From: Pseudomonas sp. GM41(2012)
GTDB lineage: Bacteria > Pseudomonadota > Gammaproteobacteria > Pseudomonadales > Pseudomonadaceae
Assembly (NCBI RefSeq): GCF_000282315.2
Contig: NZ_AKJN02000008.1
Location: 930,001-994,000, forward strand
DNA length: 64,000 bases
Direction: 5' to 3'
Both the position numbers and the translations under genes were made by a program. The notes under the pieces are model-generated. The model was given only the letters and a program-made list of their open reading frames with translations. It was not told where the DNA came from and did no database searches. Shown here piece after piece: positions 1 to 8,420 of the stretch; the stretch's first letter is position 1, and each line of letters opens with the position of its first letter.

Positions 1-2
1 CG

Positions 3-404
3 TGGCTGGAACGCAACGGCTTGGCTGATCCGGCTTACCGGTTGAAGAAGGGGCACGCCAACACGCTGTACCACGATCGGCCTGAAGACCTGCTGTTCTG
101 GTTGCAGACCCTGGGTATTCAGGTCAACCTCCGCGCCATTATCGATACGCTGGCTGAGGTCTACGCATTGCCGGCGACCGGGTTGTGGACGGCGATGGGT
201 GAACTGCTCAACGAGTTGATCGACACCATCGAGTTTGACGCCGAGGCGCGGATCATGATCAAGCACCAGCTATTCGAAGCGCCACATTGGCCGCAAAAAT
301 TGCTGCTCACCCCGATGATCGAACGCGCGGGCGGCCCTGGCAGCATGCCGTTTGGCAAAGGGCTGGTGGTCAACCCGTTTCACCGGCTCGATCGTAATGC
401 CTGA
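3..404 (+). CDS. NIS siderophore synthetase, IucA/IucC family (C-terminal part only)
   Basis: The reading frame is already open at the window edge, so only the last 133 residues are visible. They match the C-terminal FhuF-like/IucC tail of NRPS-independent siderophore synthetases: an RLKKGHAN segment, an LLNELID helix and an ending in VVNPFHRL. The family uses ATP to condense citrate or a dicarboxylate with an amine or alcohol. The gene overlaps the start of the binding-protein gene by 8 bp, so synthesis and uptake are probably one operon. The uptake and reductase genes behind it suggest an achromobactin-type locus (Acs/Cbr), but which Acs enzyme this is cannot be decided from the tail. Confidence 0.8.
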   Translation, partial: WLERNGLADPAYRLKKGHANTLYHDRPEDLLFWLQTLGIQVNLRAIIDTLAEVYALPATGLWTAMGELLNELIDTIEFDAEARIMIKHQLFEAPHWPQKLLLTPMIERAGGPGSMPFGKGLVVNPFHRLDRNA

Positions 405-1317
405 ACCGCGACGTGAACCCTCCAGGCGCACGCTGTTGCGCCTGTCCCTGGGGGCGCTCGCCCTCAGGTTTTCCGCGCCGGCGTGGGCCGAGGCTGGCGC
501 CGCGCCGTTGCGGGTGATCACTTTGTTTCAGGGCGCCACCGACTGCGCCGTGGTGTTGGGCGTAACCCCGTGTGGCGTTGTCGATTCCTGGAGCGAAAAA
601 CCGACCTATCGCTATTTGCGCACGGCACTGGGCGCTGTGCCCCATGTCGGGCTGGAGACCCAGCCCAGCCTTGAAGACATCGCGCTGCTCAAGCCGGACT
701 TGATCGTTGCCTCACGCTTTCGCCATGAGCGCATTGCGCCGTTACTCAAGCAGATCGCCCCGGTGCTGATGCTGGAGGAAGTGTTTGAATTCAAAAAGAC
801 CCTGGCGTTGATGGGCGCTGCATTACACCAGCAACAAAGGGTCGACGAGATTCTGAATCGATGGCAGCAGCGCGTGGCGCAGCTGTGTCAGCAACTGCGG
901 CAGACATTTGCCGGACGCTGGCCTCCCACGGTGTCGATTCTGGACATCCGCGAAGACCACATCCGCAGTTACCTGCCAGCGAGTTTTCCGGGCTCGGTGC
1001 TCACCGAGCTGGGATTCAACTGGAGTGACAGCAGCCGGGAGGCGAGCGGGGTGTCGATCAAACTCACCAGCAAAGAAAGCCTTGCGGTGGTGAATGCCGA
1101 CATCTTTTTTGTCTTCCTGCGCGCGCAGAACGCGGCGGTGCAGCGCAACTACGAGAGCCTGGTGCAACACCCGCTGTGGAAGCAGATGCGTGCCCCGCAG
1201 CAAGGACAGGTGTGGCAAGTCGATGGCGTCGCGTGGAGTCTGTCGGGCGGGATGTTGGGGGCCAACCTGATGCTCGACGACGTGGCCCGCGTGGCCGCCG
1301 CGCAGGTGGCCTCATGA
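397..1317 (+). CDS. Ferric-siderophore ABC transporter substrate-binding protein (CbrA/FecB-like)
   Basis: A 306-aa periplasmic binding protein of the class III (FecB/FhuD) type, expected to deliver a ferric siderophore to the two permeases that follow. The start chosen is ATG 397, which overlaps the previous stop. It gives an N-terminus with RRTLLRLSLG followed by a hydrophobic stretch ending in APAWA, that is, a twin-arginine (Tat) signal. The longer TTG frame at 352 lies inside the upstream gene and is less likely. The body shows the usual pattern (LKPDLIVASRF, then a long helix and a C-terminal lobe). The stop overlaps the permease ATG (ATGA), indicating translational coupling. The synthetase upstream suggests achromobactin or a related citrate siderophore; the substrate is inference. 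Confidence 0.85.
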   Translation: MPEPRREPSRRTLLRLSLGALALRFSAPAWAEAGAAPLRVITLFQGATDCAVVLGVTPCGVVDSWSEKPTYRYLRTALGAVPHVGLETQPSLEDIALLKPDLIVASRFRHERIAPLLKQIAPVLMLEEVFEFKKTLALMGAALHQQQRVDEILNRWQQRVAQLCQQLRQTFAGRWPPTVSILDIREDHIRSYLPASFPGSVLTELGFNWSDSSREASGVSIKLTSKESLAVVNADIFFVFLRAQNAAVQRNYESLVQHPLWKQMRAPQQGQVWQVDGVAWSLSGGMLGANLMLDDVARVAAAQVAS

Positions 1318-2303
1318 GCCCGGGAGTAAAGCTGTGCAGCGCGGGTGTCGTGTTGCTGCTGTGCTGCGTGTTGAGCCTGGCGGTCGGTGCCACCTGGATT
1401 CCACTGCCGCAGATTGCCGCGGCGTTTGTCGATCCTGACCCATTGAGCATCAATCATGTGCTGGTGACCACCACGCGCCTGTCGCGCACCCTGATGGCGA
1501 TTTCCGTTGGCGCCAGCCTGGCGGTCGCGGGCGCACTGATGCAGGCACTGACGCGCAATCCACTGGCATCACCCGGGTTGTTCGGGATCAATGCCGGTGC
1601 GACCTTTTTTATCATCCTGTTTTCCTCGATCTTCTCGCTGTCATCCCCGGATGCCTGGCTATGGTCGGCGTTCATTGGCGCTGGCGTGGCGGGTTGCCTG
1701 GTGTGGCTGATCGGCAACATGGGGCAAGGCAGTCTCAGTCCGCTGCGCATCGTGCTGGCGGGCGCGGCGATCGCCGCGTTGTTCTCCGCCTTCAGCCAGG
1801 CGCTGCTGGTGGTGAATCAGGATGGACTGGACACGGTGCTGTTCTGGATGGCCGGTTCACTGACCGAACGCAGCCTGTCGACCGCTGCGCCGTTGTTGCT
1901 GTGCGCTGTGCTCGGGTTGGCGGGGGCGCTGTTGCTGGCCGGGCAGCTCAACGTGCTGAACGCCGGGGAAGAAATTGCTACGGGGTTGGGGCAGCGAACC
2001 GGCCTGATCCGGCTGCTGATGAGCATGCTGGTGATCTGTCTCGCAGGCAGCGCGGTGGCGTTGGCCGGCAGCATTGGTTTTATCGGTCTTCTGGTACCGC
2101 ACATGGTGCGCAAGGGGTTGTCCATCGACCATCGCTGGTTGCTGCCCGGTTGCGCGCTGCTCGGCGCCATTTTGCTGCTGTTGGCGGATACGTTGTCGCG
2201 GGTTTTGATCTTGCCTCAGGAGGTGCCGGTAGGGGTGATGACGGCGCTGTTCGGTGCACCGTTTTTCATCATGTTGGCCCGGCGTGGAGGTCGTTATGGA
2301 TAG
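1314..2303 (+). CDS. FecCD-family siderophore ABC permease, first subunit
   Basis: A 329-aa inner-membrane protein with about nine to ten hydrophobic segments, typical of the BtuC/FecCD permeases. Family signatures include RLSRTLMAISVGASLAVAG and the cytoplasmic coupling-loop region around GFIGLLVPHMVRKG, the site that contacts the ATPase. ATG 1314 overlaps the stop of the binding-protein gene. Its end overlaps the second permease by 8 bp. It should form a heterodimeric channel with that permease. In achromobactin loci the equivalent genes are cbrB and cbrC; this assignment is by context only. Confidence 0.88.
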   Translation: MSPGVKLCSAGVVLLLCCVLSLAVGATWIPLPQIAAAFVDPDPLSINHVLVTTTRLSRTLMAISVGASLAVAGALMQALTRNPLASPGLFGINAGATFFIILFSSIFSLSSPDAWLWSAFIGAGVAGCLVWLIGNMGQGSLSPLRIVLAGAAIAALFSAFSQALLVVNQDGLDTVLFWMAGSLTERSLSTAAPLLLCAVLGLAGALLLAGQLNVLNAGEEIATGLGQRTGLIRLLMSMLVICLAGSAVALAGSIGFIGLLVPHMVRKGLSIDHRWLLPGCALLGAILLLLADTLSRVLILPQEVPVGVMTALFGAPFFIMLARRGGRYG

Positions 2304-3327
2304 GGTGGTGACCTGGCGCCGGGGCGGGTATTCCCGGCGGGTCAACCTCTCCACGTGGTGGCGGTTGGCGGCGGCGCTGGTGCTGACGGTGCTGGTGATG
2401 CTCGGCTCGTTGTCGCTGGGGAAAGTCATCCTCTCGCCCCTCGAGGTGATGCGAATCCTGTTTTCCAGCCAGGACGCCAGTCTGACGTTGATCGTCGAGC
2501 AACTGCGTTTTCCACGCATTGTGCTGGCGGCGCTGGTGGGGGCTGCGTTGTCGGTGTCCGGGCTGATCCTGCAAAGCATCATCCGCAACCCGCTGGCATC
2601 GCCGGACCTGCTGGGCATCACCAGCGGTGCCAGCGCCGCCGCCGTGCTTTATCTGTCGTTCTTGTCGGCGACGCTGGGTCAACAGTTTTTGCCCCTGGCC
2701 GCGATGCTCGGTGCGGCTCTGGCGACACTGGCCATTTATCTGCTGGCCTGGAAGCAGGGGACCTCGCCACTGCGGCTGGTGCTGATTGGCGTGGGCGTCT
2801 CGGCGATGTTGACCGCCGCGACCACCTTCATTCTGGTGTTCAGTCCGCTGACCACCACCTTGTCTGCCTACGTCTGGCTGACCGGCAGCGTGTACGGCGC
2901 CAGTTGGCCCGAACCGCTGGCGCTTGCGAGCTGGTTGCTGGGCATTTGCCCGCTGCTGGTGCTGCTGGCCCGTCAGGTGATGGTGCAACAGTTGGATGAC
3001 AACCTGGCCCAGGGCATCGGCGTGCGCGTGCAATGGCTGCGGGCCGGTTTGTTGCTGGTGAGTGTGGCGTTGGCCGGTGCGGCCATTGCCTGGGGTGGGG
3101 CGATCGCGTTTGTCGGGCTGATCGCGCCGCATATTGCCAAACGCCTGGTAGCCCCTGGTTTCGCTGGGCAGGCCGTGATGGCAGCCCTGATTGGCGCAAA
3201 CCTGGTGATGCTGGCGGACCTGGTCGGGCGCACGCTGTTCCTGCCCCTGGATCTACCGGCCGGGATCTTTGTCGCGGTGCTGGGCACGCCCTTTTTTCTC
3301 TATTTATTGATTAAACAGCGTCATTAA
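2296..3327 (+). CDS. FecCD-family siderophore ABC permease, second subunit
   Basis: A 343-aa polytopic FecCD permease and partner of the preceding one. The start ATG 2296 follows a GGAGG ribosome-binding site inside the end of the upstream gene; a longer in-frame start at 2254 has no such support. Visible family features are RFPRIVLAALVGAALSVSG, RNPLASPDLLGIT and the coupling helix IAFVGLIAPHIAKRL. A short basic N-terminal extension of about 25 residues precedes the first membrane helix. The gene is followed after 12 bp by the ATPase gene. Confidence 0.88.
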   Translation: MDRVVTWRRGGYSRRVNLSTWWRLAAALVLTVLVMLGSLSLGKVILSPLEVMRILFSSQDASLTLIVEQLRFPRIVLAALVGAALSVSGLILQSIIRNPLASPDLLGITSGASAAAVLYLSFLSATLGQQFLPLAAMLGAALATLAIYLLAWKQGTSPLRLVLIGVGVSAMLTAATTFILVFSPLTTTLSAYVWLTGSVYGASWPEPLALASWLLGICPLLVLLARQVMVQQLDDNLAQGIGVRVQWLRAGLLLVSVALAGAAIAWGGAIAFVGLIAPHIAKRLVAPGFAGQAVMAALIGANLVMLADLVGRTLFLPLDLPAGIFVAVLGTPFFLYLLIKQRH

Positions 3328-3339
3328 GGAATTCAACGT

Positions 3340-4131
3340 ATGACGTCGATTGCAAGTCGCGGCCTGACCCTGAGTTATCAGCGCCAGGTGATTATTGACG
3401 CGCTGGATATGCAACTGCCCAAGGGCAAGATCTCGGTGCTGATTGGCAGTAATGGTTGCGGCAAAAGTACCTTGCTCAAATCCTTTGCACGACTGCTGAA
3501 ACCGCAGCAAGGCTCGGTGATTCTCAACGGCGTGGATATCCAGCAAAAATCCACGGCGGCGGTGGCGCGCGAGTTGGCCATCCTGCCTCAGACACCGACG
3601 GCACCGGAGGGCATTACCGTTCGCCAGCTCGTGGCTCTGGGCCGATACCCTTATCAGAGCTGGATGCAACAGTGGTCGGCCGAGGATGAAACCATGGTCA
3701 ATCGCGCGCTGACGCAGACCAGTCTGCAAGCGCTGGCGGATCGGCCGGTGGATGCCTTGTCCGGTGGGCAGCGCCAGCGTGCGTGGATCGCCATGACCCT
3801 GGCCCAGGACACCGGCATCGTGCTGCTGGACGAGCCGACGACCTTCCTCGACCTGGCTCACCAGATTGAAGTGCTGGACCTGCTGCGCGACCTCAACCGG
3901 TTCGAGAACAAAACCATCATCATGGTGCTTCACGATCTCAACCTGGCCTGTCGTTATGCCGATCATATGGTTGCGGTGCATGAGCGTACGGCATTTGCCC
4001 AGGGCCGGCCTGAGGACGTCTTGACTCAGGCGCTGGTCAAAACCGTGTTCGACCTCAACTGCAGAATTATTCCTGACCCGTTCTTTGGTACGCCGATGTG
4101 CATTCCGTTTGGTCGGGAATTGCCGCAATGA
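3340..4131 (+). CDS. Ferric-siderophore ABC transporter ATP-binding protein
   Basis: A 263-aa cytoplasmic ATPase of the FepC/FecE type. Visible motifs are Walker A GSNGCGKST (about residues 37-45), the Q-loop region LPQTPTAPEG, signature LSGGQRQRAW, Walker B GIVLLDEPT with a D-loop (TFLDLAHQ) and the switch histidine in VLHDLNLACRYAD. It completes the importer: binding protein, two permeases, ATPase. The stop overlaps the start of the FhuF-like gene (ATGA). This is the cbrD position if the locus is achromobactin-type. Confidence 0.9.
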   Translation: MTSIASRGLTLSYQRQVIIDALDMQLPKGKISVLIGSNGCGKSTLLKSFARLLKPQQGSVILNGVDIQQKSTAAVARELAILPQTPTAPEGITVRQLVALGRYPYQSWMQQWSAEDETMVNRALTQTSLQALADRPVDALSGGQRQRAWIAMTLAQDTGIVLLDEPTTFLDLAHQIEVLDLLRDLNRFENKTIIMVLHDLNLACRYADHMVAVHERTAFAQGRPEDVLTQALVKTVFDLNCRIIPDPFFGTPMCIPFGRELPQ

Positions 4132-4910
4132 GTCTGGCTCACCACTTCACCGCGCAAGAATGGAACGTGCTGGGCGGTGGGTTGCGGTTGAAGGACTGCG
4201 CCGAACGTGACCCATTACGCTCGCTGATGGCGCGTGACCTGTTGCAGGAAGATATGTGCGAGCGTTTGCTGGACGCATTGAGCCCGGTCATTGGCTCACC
4301 GTCGCGGGCGATCACCGCCTCGCTGCTGGGTAAGCGTCTGTCGTTCCTGGTCACCGGCGCCTGTTTGTACGCCATGTCGGTGTACGACAAAGGACTGCTG
4401 CTGACCCTGGACAACACGGTGATCGAATACGGCCACGATGAAGGGCTGTGGACGTCTTCGATGCCGCTGGCTCATTCCCTGCCGCTGACGTACGGGGCCG
4501 GTGAGCGCGAGGCCTGGCGGGAAACCCTGGTGCAGGCATTGTTTGCCGGGCTGTTGAAGCCGCTGTGGCAAACCTTCAACCGTGTGAGTGGCGTTTCACG
4601 GCGCATCCTGTGGGAAAACACCGCCGTGCGCGTGTATTCGTTGTATGAAAAACGCATGGCGAAAATCGACGAGCCGTCGGTACGCGAGCGCTATGAAGCG
4701 GACTTCAGATGGTTGCTGACTCAGGCAGAACCTGCGCTGTTCGGCCTCGATTACAACCCGCTGAGCCATTTCCGCCGACCGCCGACGCTGGTCGACGAGG
4801 GGCAACGCAGCATTCGTTTTCGGCGAACCTGCTGCTTCTACTACCTGGCTACTGAGCCCGCTGAATATTGTTCGACCTGCCCACTGCTGCGTCCGGGGAA
4901 ATGCCGATGA
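4128..4910 (+). CDS. FhuF-type siderophore-iron reductase
   Basis: A 260-aa protein with the hallmark of FhuF-like ferric reductases at its C-terminus: a Cys-Cys pair (RRTCCFYYLA), then ten residues later YCSTCP, giving the C-C-x10-C-x2-C arrangement that binds a 2Fe-2S cluster. FhuF reduces ferric siderophores in the cytoplasm so that iron can be released. Its place directly behind the siderophore importer, with ATGA overlaps on both sides, fits release of iron from the same siderophore. The start ATG 4128 is chosen over the in-frame ATG at 4098 because it gives the 4-bp overlap seen throughout the operon. Confidence 0.85.
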   Translation: MSLAHHFTAQEWNVLGGGLRLKDCAERDPLRSLMARDLLQEDMCERLLDALSPVIGSPSRAITASLLGKRLSFLVTGACLYAMSVYDKGLLLTLDNTVIEYGHDEGLWTSSMPLAHSLPLTYGAGEREAWRETLVQALFAGLLKPLWQTFNRVSGVSRRILWENTAVRVYSLYEKRMAKIDEPSVRERYEADFRWLLTQAEPALFGLDYNPLSHFRRPPTLVDEGQRSIRFRRTCCFYYLATEPAEYCSTCPLLRPGKCR

Positions 4911-5533
4911 GTTATCAGATCAACCCTCGCCAACAGCTTGTCACCCCGGAGTTGCTCAACGCCTACCGGTCGATCCCTTCGTCAACCATCGGCCATTTTT
5001 CCGATCGGGGTTTCCTGCGCGGGATCAAGCCGCTGTTCAACGACATCCGCATGGTCGGTAATGTCGTCACCGTAAAAATCTTCCCGCCGGATGGCAGCAT
5101 TCTGCGTGAGGCCTTGTTGCTGAGTGAGCCGGGCGACGTGCTGGTGATCGAGTGTGTGGGCGACGAGGAGTGTGGCTGTTGGGGTGAACTGCGCACCCTG
5201 GCCGGCCTGATCAAAGGGTTGGCCGGGGTGGTGGTGTCGGGTGCGGTCACGGATGTCAGTGCATTGCGTCGCCATGGGTTGCCGATCTTTTGCCGGGACG
5301 TCAGTGCGTACACGACTCGCGGCATTGGCGCCCATGGGGACGTCAATCGGTCGATCAGCGTGGGCGGGGTTCAGGTACAGCCGGGGGACCTGGCTATCGG
5401 TGATGATGACGGCGTCTTCATCCTCGATGCCCAGCGTGCGGCCGAGCTGCTTCCCGAGCTCTTGGCCAAAGAGGAAATGGACCAGCAGCGCAGGGCCGAA
5501 TTTTTGCAGAGGCTCAATCAGCGAAGAGGCTGA
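4907..5533 (+). CDS. RraA-like / HMG-CHA aldolase family protein
   Basis: A 208-aa protein of the RraA/MenG-like fold. The family pattern is clear: PSSTIGHFSDR near the N-terminus, GVVVSGAVTDVSALRR in the centre (the G-x20-R-D/x-D-type site of aldolase members is partly recognisable) and GGVQVQPGDLAIGDDDGV near the C-terminus. Members act as class II pyruvate aldolases or oxaloacetate decarboxylases, or as RNase E regulators. It is the last gene of the siderophore operon (ATGA overlap with the reductase gene, terminator directly after). A role in supplying or recycling a keto-acid precursor of the siderophore is possible but not shown by the sequence. Confidence 0.8.
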   Translation: MSYQINPRQQLVTPELLNAYRSIPSSTIGHFSDRGFLRGIKPLFNDIRMVGNVVTVKIFPPDGSILREALLLSEPGDVLVIECVGDEECGCWGELRTLAGLIKGLAGVVVSGAVTDVSALRRHGLPIFCRDVSAYTTRGIGAHGDVNRSISVGGVQVQPGDLAIGDDDGVFILDAQRAAELLPELLAKEEMDQQRRAEFLQRLNQRRG

Positions 5534-5550
5534 CTTCCCGAGCGGAAATG

Positions 5551-5583
5551 AAAAGGGGCAACTGTGCAGTTGCCCCTTTTTTT
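5551..5583. terminator. Bidirectional intrinsic terminator
   Basis: A perfect hairpin AAAAGGGGCAACT / AGTTGCCCCTTTT with runs of A and T on either side. It lies between the convergent siderophore operon and puuB and can serve both. Confidence 0.9.
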
Positions 5584-5593
5584 CGTCTATCGG

Positions 5594-6877
5594 TCAGAAG
5601 CCGAATTTGTCGCGCAATCCGTAATACCAGGCGCCCAACGCAGCAAATGGTGTACGCAGCAGTTGTCCGCCGGGGAACGGGTAGTGGGGCAGGTCGGCAA
5701 ACGCGTCGAAACGCTCGGCCTGGCCACGCAACGCTTCGGCCAATACCTTGCCCGCCAGGTGCGTATACGTCACGCCATGTCCGCTGCAACCCTGGGAATA
5801 GTAGATGTTGTCGCCCAGGCGTCCGACCTGAGGAAGACGGGACAAGGTCAGCAGGAAATTGCCGGTCCAGGCGTAATCGATCTTCACGTCCTTGAGCTGC
5901 GGGAAGGCCTTGAGCATCTTCGGTCGAATAATCGCCTCGATGTTCGCCGGATCCCGCGCGCCATACACCACGCCACCGCCGAAAACCAGGCGCTTGTCGG
6001 CGGTCAAACGGTAGTAGTCGAGCAGGTAGTTGCAGTCTTCGACGCAGTAATCCTGCGGCAACAGGCTCTTGGCCAATGCTTCGCCCAAGGGTTCAGTGGT
6101 GATCACCTGAGTCCCGCAGGGCATCGATTTGGCGGCCAGTTCCGGCACCAGATTACCGAGATACGCATTGCCCGCAACGATGACGAACTTGGCCCTGACC
6201 TTGCCTTGAGGCGTATGCACCACCGGATTCGCACCGCGCTCGATGCGCACCGCCGGCGACTGCTCATAAATGGTACCGCCCAGCGACTCGACGGCTGCCG
6301 CTTCGCCCAACACCAGGTTCAGCGGATGAATGTGCCCGCCGCTCATGTCGAGCATGCCGCCGATGTATTGATCGCACGCGACCACTTCACGAATGCGACG
6401 CTGATCCATCAATTCAAGCTGCGTGTGACCGAAGCGCTCCCACAGACGCTTCTGGGATTCCAGATGGCCCATCTGCTTGGCGGTAATGGCGGCGAATACG
6501 CCACCGTCCTTCAAGTCGCACTGGATATTATATTTGGCAACCCGCTCACGAATGATCCGCCCACCTTCGAACGCCATCTGCCCCAACAACTGAGCCTGCT
6601 TGGGACCGACACTGCGCTCGATCACATCGATGTCGCGGCTATAACTGTTAACGATCTGGCCACCGTTACGCCCCGACGCACCAAAACCTACCTTCGCCGC
6701 TTCAAGCACCGTTACCCGGAAACCGTTTTCCAGCAGAAACAGGGCAGAGGACAGACCGGTGTAACCGGCACCGATCACACAGACATCTGTCTCTACGTCA
6801 TCCTGCAAGGCCGGGCGCGGCGGAACCGCATTGGCTGACGCGGCGTAATAGGATTCCGGGTAGGGAGTGTTCGCCAT
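5594..6877 (-). CDS. puuB: Gamma-glutamylputrescine oxidase (FAD-dependent)
   Basis: A 427-aa DAO-family flavoenzyme. The N-terminal Rossmann motif is VCVIGAGYTGLSSALFL, followed by the typical GASGRNGGQIVNSYSRD segment and a C-terminal YSQGCSGHGVTYTHLAG. Length and these motifs match PuuB, which oxidises gamma-glutamylputrescine to the gamma-aldehyde in putrescine catabolism. Pseudomonads carry several paralogues, so the exact substrate is less certain than the family. The gene is monocistronic here and converges on the siderophore operon across a shared terminator; no puuA or puuC homologue is adjacent. Confidence 0.82.
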   Translation of the reverse strand: MANTPYPESYYAASANAVPPRPALQDDVETDVCVIGAGYTGLSSALFLLENGFRVTVLEAAKVGFGASGRNGGQIVNSYSRDIDVIERSVGPKQAQLLGQMAFEGGRIIRERVAKYNIQCDLKDGGVFAAITAKQMGHLESQKRLWERFGHTQLELMDQRRIREVVACDQYIGGMLDMSGGHIHPLNLVLGEAAAVESLGGTIYEQSPAVRIERGANPVVHTPQGKVRAKFVIVAGNAYLGNLVPELAAKSMPCGTQVITTEPLGEALAKSLLPQDYCVEDCNYLLDYYRLTADKRLVFGGGVVYGARDPANIEAIIRPKMLKAFPQLKDVKIDYAWTGNFLLTLSRLPQVGRLGDNIYYSQGCSGHGVTYTHLAGKVLAEALRGQAERFDAFADLPHYPFPGGQLLRTPFAALGAWYYGLRDKFGF

Positions 6878-7019
6878 CCTGCAGCCTCTGTTTAATATAT
6901 TTTACGAGTGCATCGATCCTACCCGAGATAAAAATCGACCGCCAGCCACCGCAAAATCTTCTTTGCAGCCGCAAAATTAAATATTTTGCATATTCATAGG
7001 GTTAGCTCGAAAAAAGGTG

Positions 7020-7047
7020 TTGACACCCCTCCGGAATTCCGTAGAAT
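7020..7047 (+). promoter_or_regulatory. Sigma-70 promoter of tRNA-Val
   Basis: A TTGACA box at 7020-7025, a 16-nt spacer and TAGAAT at 7042-7047, ending 13 bp before the tRNA. This is a near-consensus promoter in the right place. Confidence 0.8.
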
Positions 7048-7060
7048 GCCGCCTCACAGC

Positions 7061-7137
7061 AGGCACGTAGCTCAGTTGGTTAGAGCACCACCTTGACATG
7101 GTGGGGGTCGTTGGTTCGAGTCCAATCGCGCCTACCA
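7061..7137 (+). tRNA. tRNA-Val (anticodon GAC)
   Basis: A 77-nt cloverleaf with encoded CCA. The anticodon stem CCACC/GGTGG encloses the loop TTGACAT, giving anticodon GAC, which reads GUC and GUU. The T-arm has GGTTCGAGTCC. The acceptor stem AGGCACG/CGCGCCT pairs at all positions except 5-68, where an A faces a C. Confidence 0.93.
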
Positions 7138-7167
7138 AACAAAATCCGCTCTGCTGGGCGGTGTGAA

Positions 7168-7198
7168 AAGGGTCAACCCACGGGTTGGCCCTTTTTTT
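7168..7198 (+). terminator. Intrinsic terminator after tRNA-Val
   Basis: The hairpin AGGGTCAACCC / GGGTTGGCCCT is followed by seven T residues, about 30 bp after the tRNA. Confidence 0.88.
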
Positions 7199-7419
7199 CG
7201 TCTTGGATTTCTTGCAGAACGTTCACAAAACATAGGCTTCGTTCACAGTGGGCAATGTGAGCGCCGATATCAGCTCGTTGTCATAGCTGCCTTTACCTTT
7301 GAGCATCGTTTCACAGTACGTCATGCCCAACGTATACCCGCTTCCTACAGAATCCATGCCCTGTTTCACCAAGACATTGCGCCCGGTAGTATGCCCCACT
7401 CACTAATAAGGAATTCAAC

Positions 7420-7824
7420 ATGAAGGTATGGATAGCGGTGGCACTGATTGGGGCGATGACAACTAGTGGTGTGGCTCCGCTAGCACTAGCCGCATCACAA
7501 ACAGGTACAGGGCATGAGCTATACCAAAACTGCAAAGAATCGATGAATGCCAGTGGTCGAAACACAATCCCACCGGGCACCGACATGCTGAGTGTGGGAC
7601 TTTGCTTAGGGCTAATCGAAGGAGTGAAGAAAACAATCGCAATTCTGCAAACAGGAATGTCTGCTCGTGACACTCAAGTGTGCTGGCCTGAAAGCGGCCT
7701 GACCACCGGGCAAGGAGCGCTGATCGCCATCAACTATCTAGACAGGAACCCTGCGCGGTTGAATGAGGATCAAACCCGCGTGGTGATATTGGCATTCAAA
7801 GACGCCTTTCCCTGCAAGGGATAA
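7420..7824 (+). CDS. Rap1a/Tai-domain exported protein
   Basis: A 134-aa protein with a Sec signal peptide (hydrophobic core followed by PLALAAS). The mature part fits the Rap1a/Tai domain: an LCLGLIEGV helix, a VCWPESGLTTGQ segment, an INYLDRNPARLNE segment and the ending FKDAFPCKG, with Cys residues placed for disulfides. Founding members are periplasmic immunity proteins against type VI secretion amidase effectors, but most homologues have no known partner. None is visible nearby. A ribosome-binding site (AAGGAA) precedes the ATG. Immunity function here is inference from the family only. Confidence 0.72.
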   Translation: MKVWIAVALIGAMTTSGVAPLALAASQTGTGHELYQNCKESMNASGRNTIPPGTDMLSVGLCLGLIEGVKKTIAILQTGMSARDTQVCWPESGLTTGQGALIAINYLDRNPARLNEDQTRVVILAFKDAFPCKG

Positions 7825-8165
7825 CCAAGACCACTTTCCACAGGATTCCCAATTCGCCGCCGAAAAATTCGACCACTTGCATGGGGGTTCTGGTCTCATG
7901 GCTGGAAATATAAGCCGAGACCCATACCGACCTCACAGGTATCAAGCAGGACATCGACCTTCTTTTCGTCGTGCCTTCATTTTTCCGGTGGCCCGCTCGA
8001 TGACGTGATAGGCGTTCTCGCCGAAGCGAATCGCGCTTACTGGTACCTCCTTGCCGATCAGCGCGTTGTTAATTCAGGCTTTGGATTTGGCCCGCTGTAT
8101 CTGACCAATGAATCATTGAGCGGCCTCATGGTCATATCGCTGACCTTTGCATTCAGGACGTTCAA
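7825..8165. other. Gap of 341 bp with a possible coding relic
   Basis: No complete gene is visible. On the minus strand about 7975-8070 reads as a coherent peptide (LIGKEVPVSAIRFGENAYH, then VIERATGKMKA) without a start or usable continuation, suggesting a decayed gene fragment that I could not identify. On the plus strand the same DNA also reads open up to a stop at 8167; only one of these can be meaningful. Confidence 0.35.
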
Positions 8166-8420
8166 ATGAAGCGTGCAGTAATAATGTTCATGGCCATTTC
8201 AGGCGCTCTCCTGCTGGGAGGCTGTGGGCCTCACTGGGACGACGGAGAAAGGTACGGGCGAGATCGGGATCGAGATCATGATTACCGTCGCGGATACGAC
8301 CGCGGGTATGACGATGATCGAGGGTATGACCGCCGATATGACCGTCGTGACAATGATCAGGGGTATGACCGCAATCACCGTCGCGATCGCGATCGTGATC
8401 GTGACGATAGAGACGACTGA
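8166..8420 (+). CDS. Small Asp/Arg/Tyr-rich lipoprotein
   Basis: An 84-aa product with a lipoprotein signal peptide: hydrophobic core, lipobox LLGGC, cleavage before Cys20. The mature 65 residues are almost entirely D, R, Y, G and N in short repeating units such as RDRD and GYDR. It is therefore a low-complexity, strongly charged and probably unfolded envelope protein. Similar short charged lipoproteins are common in pseudomonads; no function can be given. The strong DNA repetitiveness (gatcg/cgatg units) explains the long reading frames on the other strands here. Confidence 0.7.
   Translation: MKRAVIMFMAISGALLLGGCGPHWDDGERYGRDRDRDHDYRRGYDRGYDDDRGYDRRYDRRDNDQGYDRNHRRDRDRDRDDRDD

Noticed and set aside
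5564..6838. 424-codon open frame antisense to puuB
   Set aside because: puuB has complete FAD motifs on the minus strand; the plus-strand product has none.
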